This document shows positions 19,436-28,118 of a stretch of 64,000 nt of DNA, in pieces (within the stretch, counting starts at the first letter, position 1; every line of letters begins with the position of its first letter). A program made the translations under genes and the position numbers. Source of the stretch: Solitalea canadensis DSM 3403 (lineage in GTDB: Bacteria > Bacteroidota > Bacteroidia > Sphingobacteriales > Sphingobacteriaceae); the NCBI RefSeq assembly GCF_000242635.2, contig NC_017770.1:4352669-4416668 (forward strand), given 5' to 3'. Below the pieces are notes generated by a model, which was not told where the DNA came from, searched no databases, and saw nothing but the letters and a program-made list of their open reading frames with translations.

Positions 19436-19942
19436 TTAATTCTTGTTTTTAAGCTGGGTGATCAATTCATCAACACCTGCCACTGTTAAGTTCTCATAAA
19501 AGGTGTATTCAGGGCCAATTTGCAATACTGGTCCGTATCCACATGCTGCCAAACATTCAACGCCTTTGAATGAAAACAATCCATCAGGAGTAACTTCTCC
19601 TTCTTTCACGCCTAATTTCTTCTCAAGATGATCAATAATTTTCTCAGCTCCAACCAAACAACAGGGACCTGTCCGGCAAACTTCCAATACATATTTACCT
19701 GAAGGTTTTAAATGGAACATAGTGTAGAATGAAGCTACCTCATACACTTCAATGGGATTGATGTCCAAAAATGAAGCTACATAATCCATTGTTTCAGTAC
19801 TGCACCAGCCAAATTCTTCCTGAGCCAAATGTAAAAGTGGTAACAAGGCTGATTTTTGTCGGCCTTCCGGATAGCGCGCAATTATTTCATCAACCTTTTT
19901 AAGCGCTTCGGCGGAAAATTTTATTTCTTTTACTGCTAACAT
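19436..19942 (-). CDS. nuoE: NADH-quinone oxidoreductase subunit E (2Fe-2S)
   Basis: Thioredoxin-fold 2Fe-2S subunit of the NADH arm, 168 aa. The four cluster ligands lie in CRTGPCCLVGA (the family's CxxxxC pair) and CLAACGYGPVLQI. The N-terminal helical part has the usual LLPLLHLAQEEFGW. A 142-bp TTTGAG-type spacer separates it from nuoD upstream. Confidence 0.96.
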   Translation of the reverse strand: MLAVKEIKFSAEALKKVDEIIARYPEGRQKSALLPLLHLAQEEFGWCSTETMDYVASFLDINPIEVYEVASFYTMFHLKPSGKYVLEVCRTGPCCLVGAEKIIDHLEKKLGVKEGEVTPDGLFSFKGVECLAACGYGPVLQIGPEYTFYENLTVAGVDELITQLKNKN

Positions 19943-20084
19943 TCTTTTTATTTAGAAGTGAGAACTATGATTTGAGACAGAGTACAACCTTATCTTCATC
20001 TATTCTCGTTTGCAATATTTTTATTTAGAAAGGGATTCTATATCACAATTGATCTGATGTCCCGTTACTATTATCTCAAATTCT
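19943..20084. repeat. TTTGAG-rich intergenic element, copy B (nuoD-nuoE spacer)
   Basis: A 142-bp spacer inside the nuo operon with GAAGTGAGAACTATGATTTG and TTTGAGACAGAG on the left and TTATCTCAAATTC on the right, giving the same loosely inverted layout as copies A and C. It is the most diverged of the three. No ORF of note. Confidence 0.45.
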
Positions 20085-21293
20085 TTATGCGTCAAGCTCC
20101 CCAGCGATCACATTCAAACTACTCATAGCCAGAATCGCATCCGAAATCATTCCTCCTTTAGCGATATCTGTATAGGCCTGATAGTTAATAAAACTTGGGC
20201 GACGGAAATGTAAGCGGAAAGGAGCACGACCTCCATCTGTGATCAGATAGAACCCTAACTCTCCGTTACCTCCTTCTACTGCGTGATAAATTTCTGCTTT
20301 AGGAACTGGAATTTCACCCATCACAATTTTAAAGTGATAAATCAATGATTCCATGGTGCTGTAAACATCTTCTTTAGGAGGAAGGCAATAATCAGGAACC
20401 TCTGCATTGAATATTCCTTTAGGTTCTTTCTCCATTTTATCCAATGCCTGCTTAATCAAGCTTAAGCTTTGCCACATTTCTTCATTTCGCACAAGGAAAC
20501 GATCGTAGATATCGCCTGAAGTTCCTACAGGAATTTCAAAATCAAACTCCTCGTATGAGCAATAAGGTTTTGCAACACGTACGTCATAATCAACACCACA
20601 TGCACGAAGAATTGGTCCTGACCAGCTATATGAAAGGGCTTTCTCAGCACTTACAGCTGAAACACCCACACAACGGTCGATGAATATCCTGTTACGGTTA
20701 AATAAACTCTCAAATTCTTTCAGAATTGCAGGAAACTCTGCTATAAATTTCTTGATCTTAGCAATTGCTTTATCGTTGAAATCACGCTCAAACCCACCTA
20801 TACGGCCAATATTTGTTGTTAAGCGTGCTCCACAAATTTCTTCAAAGATTTCGTAAATATCTTCACGCTTTTGGAATACGTACAAGAAACCGGTGAAAGC
20901 TCCAGAGTCAACTCCAATTACTGAGTTACAAACTAAGTGATCGGCAATACGACTCAACTCCATCACAATAATACGCATGTAATCTACACGCTTAGGAGTT
21001 TGGATGCCTAATAGCTTCTCTACTGTCATATGCCAGCCCATATTATTAATAGGAGCAGAACAGTAATTCAAACGGTCGGTTAAAGGAGTGATTTGATAGA
21101 AAGGACGATGCTCCGCTATCTTCTCAAAGGCACGGTGAATATAACCAATGGTCGATTGAGCACTAACAATACGTTCACCATCCAACTCCAAAACGTTTTG
21201 GAATACACCATGCGTTGCAGGGTGTGTAGGTCCCAGGTTAAGGGTGGTGGTTTCCTTCTCTAATGAATTGTCTCCTAATTTAATGTGAGCCAT
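20085..21293 (-). CDS. nuoD: NADH-quinone oxidoreductase subunit D
   Basis: The 49-kDa-type subunit of complex I, 402 aa, related to the large subunit of NiFe hydrogenases; it forms the quinone site with NuoB. Signatures are LGPTHPATHGVFQNVL near the N-terminus (His residues facing quinone), YIHRAFEKIAEHR, and the C-terminal RLHFRRPSFINYQA and DAILAMSSLNVIAGELD. It is separate from nuoC, not fused as in E. coli. Confidence 0.97.
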   Translation of the reverse strand: MAHIKLGDNSLEKETTTLNLGPTHPATHGVFQNVLELDGERIVSAQSTIGYIHRAFEKIAEHRPFYQITPLTDRLNYCSAPINNMGWHMTVEKLLGIQTPKRVDYMRIIVMELSRIADHLVCNSVIGVDSGAFTGFLYVFQKREDIYEIFEEICGARLTTNIGRIGGFERDFNDKAIAKIKKFIAEFPAILKEFESLFNRNRIFIDRCVGVSAVSAEKALSYSWSGPILRACGVDYDVRVAKPYCSYEEFDFEIPVGTSGDIYDRFLVRNEEMWQSLSLIKQALDKMEKEPKGIFNAEVPDYCLPPKEDVYSTMESLIYHFKIVMGEIPVPKAEIYHAVEGGNGELGFYLITDGGRAPFRLHFRRPSFINYQAYTDIAKGGMISDAILAMSSLNVIAGELDA

Positions 21294-21382
21294 TCTTTTG
21301 TTTGAATTATGTTTTTATGTAATGTAAATCAGTATAATTTACAATTACAGGAAAATACTATCTATCGATTATAGCCAATTAA

Positions 21383-21886
21383 CTAGCGGCCGAAGTAATC
21401 ATCATTCTTATCCGTACGATTTGGATCTTCCAATGGAAACTCTTTTCTCATTGGGAAAGCAACCATATCATCAACGTTTAAGATCCGCCGAAGATCCGGG
21501 TGACCTTCAAAAATGATCCCGTAAAAATCATACGTTTCACGCTCCATCCAATTAGCCCCTAGAAATAAACCGGTAAGAGTGGTAATACGCGGAGCTGATT
21601 CAGGTAAAAAGACCTTAATCCGGACACGCACATTTTTTGTTAAGCTATGAAGATGGTAGATCACCCCTAATGCTAATTCTTGCTCAGGATAATGAACTCC
21701 ACATATATCAGTCAAGTAACGAAACTTCAATTCTTCATCATTATATAAGAATTGAATCACGTTAAGTATATTCTCTTTTGTAGTACTAACAGTTAGTAAG
21801 TCGTGAGGTTCGCTTACGTCAAAAATAGCGTCTGCAAATTTATTTTGCAGTTTTTCGAGTATTAGTTGGTTGGTAACTTCTGCCAT
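21383..21886 (-). CDS. nuoC: NADH-quinone oxidoreductase subunit C
   Basis: The 30-kDa-type subunit of complex I, 167 aa, peripheral arm scaffold. The family signature ERETYDFYGIIFEGHPDLRRIL is present (pieces ERETYDFYGI and GHPDLRRIL), followed by FPMRKEFPLED. It starts 1 bp from the end of nuoB, showing tight translational linkage. Confidence 0.96.
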   Translation of the reverse strand: MAEVTNQLILEKLQNKFADAIFDVSEPHDLLTVSTTKENILNVIQFLYNDEELKFRYLTDICGVHYPEQELALGVIYHLHSLTKNVRVRIKVFLPESAPRITTLTGLFLGANWMERETYDFYGIIFEGHPDLRRILNVDDMVAFPMRKEFPLEDPNRTDKNDDYFGR

Positions 21887-21887
21887 A

Positions 21888-22430
21888 CTATTGAATTCCG
21901 TACTTTGCTAACAGTTGTTTGTATTCATCAGAATCTCTGCGTCGGATTGATTCATTCTGAACCAACTCCTGGATACGAGTTAATCCGTCGATAATTCCTT
22001 CAGGACGCGGAGGGCAACCCGGTACATAAACGTCAACCGGAATGATTTCATCAATACCTTGCAATACGCTATAAGTGTCAAACACACCACCACTTGAAGC
22101 ACAAGCTCCTACAGCCATAACCCAACGAGGTTCTGCCATTTGCAAGTATACCTGGCGCAGAACAGGTGCCATTTTTTTGGCAATCGTTCCCATTACCATC
22201 AGTAAGTCAGCCTGACGAGGAGAGAAACTCAAACGTTCAGCTCCAAAACGGGCTAAATCATAGTGAGCACCCATTGTTGCCATAAATTCAATACCGCAAC
22301 AAGAAGTAGCGAAAGGAAGTGGCCATAAAGAATACGAACGGGCCAAGCCCACTGCTTTATCCAGAGAGGTTGCAAAGAATCCAGCGCCTTCAATGCCCGG
22401 AGGGGCTTCAACCAATTTAATATCGCTCAT
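21888..22430 (-). CDS. nuoB: NADH-quinone oxidoreductase subunit B
   Basis: The PSST-type subunit of complex I, 180 aa, carrying the terminal 4Fe-4S cluster N2 that reduces quinone. Ligands are the adjacent cysteines in ATSCCGIEFMA, the Cys in VGACASSGG, and the Cys in VPGCPPRPE. A 121-bp spacer with a terminator-like hairpin separates it from nuoA. Confidence 0.97.
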   Translation of the reverse strand: MSDIKLVEAPPGIEGAGFFATSLDKAVGLARSYSLWPLPFATSCCGIEFMATMGAHYDLARFGAERLSFSPRQADLLMVMGTIAKKMAPVLRQVYLQMAEPRWVMAVGACASSGGVFDTYSVLQGIDEIIPVDVYVPGCPPRPEGIIDGLTRIQELVQNESIRRRDSDEYKQLLAKYGIQ

Positions 22431-22447
22431 ACGATGAAATTTTTCTC

Positions 22448-22485
22448 AAAAACCTCTTTTAACAACTAAAAGAGTAACAAAAATA
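22448..22485 (-). promoter_or_regulatory. Attenuator-like hairpin and -7-like element between nuoA and nuoB
   Basis: On the minus strand CTCTTTTA-GTTGT-TAAAAGAG forms an 8-bp hairpin (22454-22461 with 22467-22474) followed by GTTTTTG, the pattern of a weak intrinsic terminator inside the operon. Just upstream a TATTTTTG word (22478-22485) fits the -7 consensus, without a matching -33. It could set the nuoA to nuoB ratio or be an internal promoter; inference only. Confidence 0.35.
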
Positions 22486-22551
22486 CAACAATATTCAGAC
22501 TATAATTGTTCTAGAGAACATAAAGACCTTTTTAGAATGATTCTAAGAAGG

Positions 22552-22926
22552 CTATTCCCATTTAAGGGCACCCTTTTTGATGATATAAATGAACCCTACA
22601 AGCAAAAATGCCATAAAGGTGAACATTTGCATCATGCCAATAAAGCCCAACTCTTTAAAGTTTACGGCCCATGGATACATAAAGATTACCTCTACGTCGA
22701 ACAAAACGAATAAAATTGCCACCAGGAAGTATTTAATAGACATTGGTTGACGAGCATTTCCCTGAACCTCAACACCCGACTCAAATGGGGTTAATTTATC
22801 AGACGTTTTGCGTTTAGGACCGATAAGGTGTGTTGCCAACATTGTAACTGCCACAAATCCAATTGCTACAAAAAATTGGAATGCTATAGGCGCGTAGTTT
22901 AAAGGCAACTGCTCGAGTAATAACAT
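22552..22926 (-). CDS. nuoA: NADH-quinone oxidoreductase subunit A
   Basis: First gene of the nuo operon, 124 aa, a membrane subunit with three hydrophobic helices. The conserved ESGVEVQGNARQPMSIKYFL loop region (TPFESGVE and RQPMSIKYF) and FLVAILFVLFDVEVIFMYPW are present. The ATG is about 25 nt from a good -7 element, so the leader is short. Confidence 0.96.
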   Translation of the reverse strand: MLLLEQLPLNYAPIAFQFFVAIGFVAVTMLATHLIGPKRKTSDKLTPFESGVEVQGNARQPMSIKYFLVAILFVLFDVEVIFMYPWAVNFKELGFIGMMQMFTFMAFLLVGFIYIIKKGALKWE

Positions 22927-22950
22927 AATGTACGTTTTTATGGATTTTTT

Positions 22951-22996
22951 GCAAAAATAAGAAAGAGAAGGTAAGTTTAAAACAAACCTTCTCTTT
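22951..22996 (-). terminator. Terminator of the TPR/TonB operon, overlapping the nuo promoter
   Basis: An 11-bp stem (22962-22972 with 22986-22996) and a 13-nt loop follow the TPR gene stop on the minus strand; the tail reads CTTATTTTTGC. The TATTTTTG in this tail (22952-22959) also fits the -7 element for nuoA. Confidence 0.65.
22952..22986 (-). promoter_or_regulatory. Promoter of the nuo operon
   Basis: Minus-strand TATTTTTG (22952-22959) matches TAnnTTTG, and a TTTG (22983-22986) lies 23 nt upstream, slightly farther than the usual 19-21. Predicted start of transcription is near 22945, giving a leader of about 20 nt for nuoA. The elements sit within the preceding terminator. Confidence 0.45.
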
Positions 22997-23046
22997 AGTT
23001 GAATATTTTATTGAGAAATTTTTACTCGAAAATGCTTATTGGCTGA

Positions 23047-24669
23047 TTACTTGTTCTTTCCGCCTGGTTTATTTAAAGCATTTAATACCTCCTGAGCCTG
23101 CTTATCATTCGGATCTAACTCTAGAATCTTGCTAAAGTATCCTTTTGACGCCGTAATATCTTTCTGAATGGTGTATGTATAATCACCCATATAGCGATAA
23201 GCTTCAATTAATGACTTAGCATTTTTAGCTTTATCTGCCTCCCCTAATTCAATAACTTTCTCATAGAAAGGCTTTGCTAATGCTTCCTTGTTAGACTCGT
23301 CAAGCTTATAATTTGCTTGTCCTCTGTATAAATAACCCGGAACATAAGTAGGGCTTAACTCATTTACTTTAGCAAATGCACTATCTGCCTTTTTATAATC
23401 CTTCGAGTATAAAGCTGCTAAACCATAATAAAGATAATCAGTTGGAGTTTTCTTAGCTGGAGTAGCAATGTATTTTTCGTAGGTTGAAATAGCTAATGGG
23501 AAATTTTTGGCCGTAAAACTCATTTTACCTAACATTGGGTACAAATCAACTTTAGAAGGATCTTTTTCTAATGCTTTTTGCAAATAGTTGATCGCCAATG
23601 AGTCCATTTTATTTTCAGACAAAATTTTTGCCATGTACTCATAATCAGAAGTAATTACACCTGATGCTGCTTGTTTTTGGAAAAACGTATTCATTGCATC
23701 ATAGGCTTCTTTAGGCTTCTTGATCTCATAGGCTGAATAAGCTAATAAACGATACATCACCGGTTTAACCTGGCAAGTTTTCATCAACATATTGATCTCA
23801 TCGTAAGCAGATTGATACTGTTTAGCCAAGAATAATGTTGAAGCATAGCGAGTCTGTGAGTTACAAGAAGCATCAGTCAATGGCATATACTTGTTCTTGT
23901 AAATATCAATAGCCTTGCTATACTGAGCTGATGAATAATATAATTCAGCTAACTCACGGTAAGCAGGAGCATATTTATCATCAATTGAAAGTGCCTTTTC
24001 TAAAGGAGCCATTGCCGACTCATAACTTTGAGCACCGCGGTAAATATGTGATTGAGCTACATACGCACGCAGATAATTCTTATCTAAATCAAGTGCTTTG
24101 TTATAATTCGCGATTGCATTGTTAGCATCCTTTTTTAACAAATAAGCATCACCTAAAGCTGTATAAACTTCAGCACTTTTGGGAGCAATTTTCTTAGCTT
24201 GCTCTACATAGCTGATTGCAGTTTCAATGGAAGCTGCATCACCATCTTCACCTGCTAATGCATAAGCTCTTGCAGTTTCAAGATACGGGCGATAGTCCTT
24301 TTCCTTCTGACCTAAAGCAATAGCTTTATCAAATAAAGGTTTTGCCTGTGCAAAATTTTTATTCAAAATATTCAACTTTCCTTGTCCCACATAATTTAGT
24401 GGAAATTGGGGATTTGTTGCCACACCTTTATCAAAAAATACTTGAGCTGAGTCTAGCTCTAACGTTTTTAAATAAACGTCACCTAAGTAATACTGACTCT
24501 CAGCTGCAGTTTCAGGGTTTTGAGCAAGTTTACCCAAAATCGCCTTTGCCTTTTCAAACTGTTCTACTTCAATGGCTTTTCTGGCATCGCTGATCGACTG
24601 AGCATATACTACTCCGGTCATAAAAAACAACGCCGCAGATATGTTCAAAGCCCTTTTAATCATTTTCAT
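23047..24669 (-). CDS. Tetratricopeptide-repeat protein of the exb/tonB operon, exported
   Basis: Protein of 540 aa with a signal peptide (residues about 1-23, ending VYAQ) and then TPR repeats through nearly the whole length; repeat cores such as AQSHIYRGAQSYESAMAPLE and AELYYSSAQYSKAIDIYK are plain. It should sit in the periplasm as a protein-binding scaffold. It is the last gene of the exbB-exbD-exbD-tonB operon, 14 bp after the PstS-like gene, so it may work with that system. No enzymatic domain is seen. Confidence 0.88.
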   Translation of the reverse strand: MKMIKRALNISAALFFMTGVVYAQSISDARKAIEVEQFEKAKAILGKLAQNPETAAESQYYLGDVYLKTLELDSAQVFFDKGVATNPQFPLNYVGQGKLNILNKNFAQAKPLFDKAIALGQKEKDYRPYLETARAYALAGEDGDAASIETAISYVEQAKKIAPKSAEVYTALGDAYLLKKDANNAIANYNKALDLDKNYLRAYVAQSHIYRGAQSYESAMAPLEKALSIDDKYAPAYRELAELYYSSAQYSKAIDIYKNKYMPLTDASCNSQTRYASTLFLAKQYQSAYDEINMLMKTCQVKPVMYRLLAYSAYEIKKPKEAYDAMNTFFQKQAASGVITSDYEYMAKILSENKMDSLAINYLQKALEKDPSKVDLYPMLGKMSFTAKNFPLAISTYEKYIATPAKKTPTDYLYYGLAALYSKDYKKADSAFAKVNELSPTYVPGYLYRGQANYKLDESNKEALAKPFYEKVIELGEADKAKNAKSLIEAYRYMGDYTYTIQKDITASKGYFSKILELDPNDKQAQEVLNALNKPGGKNK

Positions 24670-24683
24670 AATAACTAATTATT

Positions 24684-25664
24684 TTACTGAAACAAACTAT
24701 TATCAAGTTGAACCAAGCGAATTGGCATTGTAACAGGAACCAGTCCAGACTTTAAAACAATTCGCTGCCCCTTATCACTTACTACAAAAGCTACAAAACC
24801 TGTACCTAAGCCCATGTGCGACTCTCTACTCAAAACATAAACCCTTCTTACTAAGGGATAAAATTTTTGAGCAATATATGCCTGGTACGGTTTTCTATAC
24901 TCTCCAAAGCCTGGTTGATCCGGATCCGGTGAAACAGCTACAACTTTAATTTTCTTAAGAAATCCATTAACAGTTGCATCATCTGCATCACTAATCCAAT
25001 TCACACCAATTACACCCAATGCATTTTTGTGTTTGCTAACGTAATCAATTACTTCAGCATTCGTTTTCATAGCAAAGAAGTTTTTTGCAGAAAATTGATC
25101 TTTTCCTGCTATCTCCTTCATGTAGCGTACAGTACTTGAATTTGGATTATCAAATACTACAGAAATTTCGTCTTTTGATAGCTTGTCATTAAGGTCACTC
25201 CATTTAACAGCTGAACCATTAAACACATCTCTGACATCATTCATTGAAAGTGTAGAATCATTGTTTGCAGGATTAACAATTAAAGCAACTGCATCAATGG
25301 CAAACTTATGGCTTCTTACTACAATATTATTTGCTTTTAGAGGTTTTAACTCTTCATCTGTAAGTTCTCTTGTAACAACAGCTACTCGGGCTGAATCCTT
25401 TAACAAATCATTTATTGCGTCGGTTTCCGACTTATAATGCGCATTGATTTTAGCCTTAGGGTAAATTGAGTGCATCACATCAAGTTCAGCTTCAATAATC
25501 GGCTGAAATGTTTCATCTACCGAAATACTGATTTCGCCTGATGTCGTAGTATCAAGAGGTTTTTGCTTATCTTTTTGATTGCTATTTGTACAGCTAAAAG
25601 TAAAAATTGCAACCAGCGCGAACACCAACCCAGTGCTTTTCTTATTTAAAAGAGAACTATTCAT
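24684..25664 (-). CDS. PstS-like substrate-binding lipoprotein
   Basis: Periplasmic-binding-protein fold of the phosphate-binding (PBP-like) type, 326 aa. From the chosen ATG at 25664 the N-terminus is a lipoprotein signal with the lipobox before C25 (FTFSCTNSN). The core has VVTRELTDEEL, ALIVNPAN, NPNSSTVRYMKE (a PstS-like ligand loop) and ALGVIGVNWISD. A longer form from 25709 is possible but adds 15 charged residues before the signal; the shorter start overlaps the preceding gene by 8 bp (ATGAATAG). No pstCAB genes are near, so classic phosphate import is unlikely; it may be a sensor or partner of the Exb/TonB complex. Ligand unknown. Confidence 0.85.
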   Translation of the reverse strand: MNSSLLNKKSTGLVFALVAIFTFSCTNSNQKDKQKPLDTTTSGEISISVDETFQPIIEAELDVMHSIYPKAKINAHYKSETDAINDLLKDSARVAVVTRELTDEELKPLKANNIVVRSHKFAIDAVALIVNPANNDSTLSMNDVRDVFNGSAVKWSDLNDKLSKDEISVVFDNPNSSTVRYMKEIAGKDQFSAKNFFAMKTNAEVIDYVSKHKNALGVIGVNWISDADDATVNGFLKKIKVVAVSPDPDQPGFGEYRKPYQAYIAQKFYPLVRRVYVLSRESHMGLGTGFVAFVVSDKGQRIVLKSGLVPVTMPIRLVQLDNSLFQ

Positions 25665-25893
25665 ATTCGGAATTCTTTTTGACAAGTCGATAACATCTGA
25701 ACGCACCATACAAAATAAGGGCGCATCCCAAGATTAATTTTCTGTCTTTAGGCAACCCGGCAAGTACTGTAGGCATAAAAATGACCATTGCTCCCAGTAC
25801 GAAATAAGCTGCGATAAAGGCTACCCCTAAAATTAGCAAAAATCGCTCTTTCGGCGATTTTTGCTTAAAGTTATTCTCAGATTTCTGCTCCAT
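25657..25893 (-). CDS. Small two-helix membrane protein in the exb/tonB operon
   Basis: Protein of 78 aa from the ATG at 25893 (the frame continues 4 codons upstream to a TTG, which is less likely). Two hydrophobic helices, around FLLILGVAFIAAYFVLGAMV and KLILGCALILYGAF, flank a short polar loop; the N-terminus is charged. It lies between tonB and the PstS-like gene and overlaps the latter by 8 bp, so it is co-translated. No family function is known to me; its fixed place in the operon suggests a membrane accessory of the ExbBD-TonB motor. Confidence 0.8.
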   Translation of the reverse strand: MEQKSENNFKQKSPKERFLLILGVAFIAAYFVLGAMVIFMPTVLAGLPKDRKLILGCALILYGAFRCYRLVKKNSEYE

Positions 25894-25919
25894 CAGAGCT
25901 TTCAAATTTGATTTAATAA

Positions 25920-26738
25920 TTAGTCCAAACGGAACATAATTGGTAAGTTGAAGTGAACCCTAACGGCTTTACCATTTTGCTTACCTGCTTTCCATTTTGG
26001 CATGGCTTTTACCACACGTACCGCTTCTTCGTCGCAACCTGAGCCAATACCACGCAATACTTGTACGTCAGTGATTGAACCATCTTTCTCAACAACGAAA
26101 GAAACAGTTACACGACCTTGAACACCGTTTTCACGAGCCATAGGAGGGTAACGAAGGGTTTTACCAATGAATTTACCGATCTGATCCATACCGCCTGGGT
26201 ACTCCGGACTTTCTTCTACGTGGTAGAAGATTTCTTGAGTATCCTCAACAGCTTCACCTCCACCTGTTCCTACTACAGGTTCTTCAATTTTAGGCGGAGC
26301 ATCATCGTTACCTTTTACGGTTTGAGTACTAACTTCAGCCTTAATTTCCTCTTGAACCGGAGGTGGTTCATCCACTACCTTCTTATCCTCAACAACTACT
26401 GGTGGCGTAAACTTAATAGTTGAACGTACCGGTGGTGGCGGTGGTTCTGATGGTGGTGGTGGTGGTGGTGGTTGAGTTTTGTCCACCGGAGGTGGAGCCA
26501 TCAACTCGTTGGCCTGTACCACTTTTATATCGTTATCTTCAGGCATTACACCTGAGATTAACTTAGCAATTACTGGAGCAGCAACGCAAAGAGAGAAGAA
26601 GACAATGGCCAATACAGTCCCTTTCTTCATGTTTTTAGAGTACGACTTACGAAGATCGTAAGCACCATACGCTTTATTACGTCCCTCAAAAACGTGCTCG
26701 CACCACCTGCTATCTTCTAAATCAATTTTTCCTGCCAT
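25920..26738 (-). CDS. tonB: TonB-family energy transducer
   Basis: Links the inner-membrane ExbB/ExbD motor to outer-membrane TonB-dependent receptors; 272 aa. Cytoplasmic N-terminus with the Bacteroidota-type segment FEGRNKAYGAYDLRKSY, one transmembrane helix at about 38-62, a Pro-rich periplasmic linker at about 82-135 (runs of PPPPPP), and a C-terminal TonB domain with YPPMARENGVQGRVTVSFVV and GCDEEAVRVVKAMPKWKAG. The GGT-rich DNA near 26432-26472 is just the Pro codons of the linker. Starts 20 bp after the second exbD. Confidence 0.96.
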   Translation of the reverse strand: MAGKIDLEDSRWCEHVFEGRNKAYGAYDLRKSYSKNMKKGTVLAIVFFSLCVAAPVIAKLISGVMPEDNDIKVVQANELMAPPPVDKTQPPPPPPPSEPPPPPVRSTIKFTPPVVVEDKKVVDEPPPVQEEIKAEVSTQTVKGNDDAPPKIEEPVVGTGGGEAVEDTQEIFYHVEESPEYPGGMDQIGKFIGKTLRYPPMARENGVQGRVTVSFVVEKDGSITDVQVLRGIGSGCDEEAVRVVKAMPKWKAGKQNGKAVRVHFNLPIMFRLD

Positions 26739-26758
26739 TTTTTGACAATGTTTTTATC

Positions 26759-27400
26759 TTACTTTTTAACGTAAGGATTTTCATTAATCATTTTCAGATC
26801 ACCAGGTGCAATATCAACAATGGCATAACGACCAATGTTGGTAATGTTCATCTCATCCAAGATGTCCACAAGGTTTTTATACCTTGATTTATCGTCTGAT
26901 TTTATCAATACGATAATGCCATCTTTAAATGCCTTAATTCTGGATACGTTCTTTTTGTAAGTCTCTTCATTTATCCTCTTCTCCTTCAACATAGTTCTAT
27001 AAATGCTGATTGAATCAATTGAAGGGTTACGTTTTTTACTTTCTTCTAATAATATTTTACGAATACCATTACGAGAATAGTCCGTTACCAAAGGATTTTG
27101 AACCTTATCACCTATACCAAAATAGTAGACGATCTGATCTTTGCCTGTTAAAAGGATAGTCATAGCCTGAGATTCTTTGATCTTAGTTTGATCATCGACA
27201 TTCATTTTCTCATCCTTGAAAGGCATATTAATCTCCATTGTTGAGGGTTTACTCATTGAAGTGGTCAACATGAAGAAAGTAATCAGTAGGAAACCCAAGT
27301 CAACCATGGGAGTAAAATCTACCCTGGTTGAAAGTTTCTTGCCTCTTTTCTTTCCACCTTTATGTTTGCCACCGCCCCCGGAGGTATCTATATCTGCCAT
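26759..27400 (-). CDS. exbD: ExbD/TolR-family biopolymer transport protein (second copy)
   Basis: Inner-membrane motor protein, 213 aa. A Lys/Gly-rich cytoplasmic N-terminus leads into the helix VDFTPMVDLGFLLITFFML, whose Asp is the proton-binding residue of the family. The periplasmic domain ends with DGIIVLIKSDDKSRYKNLVDIL. It follows the first exbD by 29 bp. Two ExbD paralogues in tandem are usual in Bacteroidota and probably form a heterodimer inside the ExbB pentamer. Confidence 0.94.
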   Translation of the reverse strand: MADIDTSGGGGKHKGGKKRGKKLSTRVDFTPMVDLGFLLITFFMLTTSMSKPSTMEINMPFKDEKMNVDDQTKIKESQAMTILLTGKDQIVYYFGIGDKVQNPLVTDYSRNGIRKILLEESKKRNPSIDSISIYRTMLKEKRINEETYKKNVSRIKAFKDGIIVLIKSDDKSRYKNLVDILDEMNITNIGRYAIVDIAPGDLKMINENPYVKK

Positions 27401-27429
27401 TGCTCAAATTTCTTTTTAAGAGTTCAACA

Positions 27430-28047
27430 CTATTGTGGAGCTTGCTCCATATTGGTAATAAAGTTAAAACGGTTTGCTTTTTGAGCCTGCAACGTAGAAA
27501 TGATGTTTTTTACAACAGGGTAATTGGCATCACGGTCGCCTTTAATAGCAATAACTGCGGTGCTATTAGTTACACGACGTGCTTCAATTAACCAGTCTTT
27601 CAATTCATTTGTCGCATTTTGAGTAGAGTCACAAGGAACACCTTTTGCTTGTTCATTGTATGCCTTGCGTTGATCTTTGTTCATTGCTAAATAACTTTTT
27701 AACTCGTTAAGTGGAGTTCCAAAGTTAGCTAACTGACCAAATTCCTCTTTCTCTTGTGGCGTGAAAGTAATCTGTCTTTTAGAAGCTATATTATCCAGTA
27801 GGGCTTTTCTAAATTCAATTCCTTCTAATCCAAAGAAGATTCTGCCATTTTTGTCAAGCGTAATCTGAATTACTTTGGATTCAGGAAGTTTTATTTCCGA
27901 CGTAGAAGACGGGGTATCAACAATCACTGCTTCCTCAGGCTTAAACTGTGTTGCCAACATAAAGAAGGTCAACAACAGGAAAGCCACGTCGGTCATAGCG
28001 GTCATGTCGACATATGTACTTTTACGTGGAACTTTAACTTTTCCCAT
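27430..28047 (-). CDS. exbD: ExbD/TolR-family biopolymer transport protein (first copy)
   Basis: Motor protein of 205 aa, paralogue of the next gene. The transmembrane helix VDMTAMTDVAFLLLTFFMLA carries the conserved Asp. The periplasmic part has the family ending TAVIAIKGDRDANYPVVKNII. It contains an internal insertion of about 45 residues (QEKEEFGQLANFGTPLNELK region) compared with short E. coli ExbD. It lies 71 bp after exbB. Confidence 0.94.
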   Translation of the reverse strand: MGKVKVPRKSTYVDMTAMTDVAFLLLTFFMLATQFKPEEAVIVDTPSSTSEIKLPESKVIQITLDKNGRIFFGLEGIEFRKALLDNIASKRQITFTPQEKEEFGQLANFGTPLNELKSYLAMNKDQRKAYNEQAKGVPCDSTQNATNELKDWLIEARRVTNSTAVIAIKGDRDANYPVVKNIISTLQAQKANRFNFITNMEQAPQ

Positions 28048-28118
28048 CTATTTTTCTATTAATTAACGAATAAATATTGTATTAATTGTCTGGTTACTAA
28101 TACCTAAACAAGAATTTC

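Noticed and set aside
26432-26475. Run of GGT/GGTGGT triplets that looks like a microsatellite
   Set aside because: It is the complement of CCA/CCP codons for the Pro-rich linker of TonB, in frame and expected for the family.
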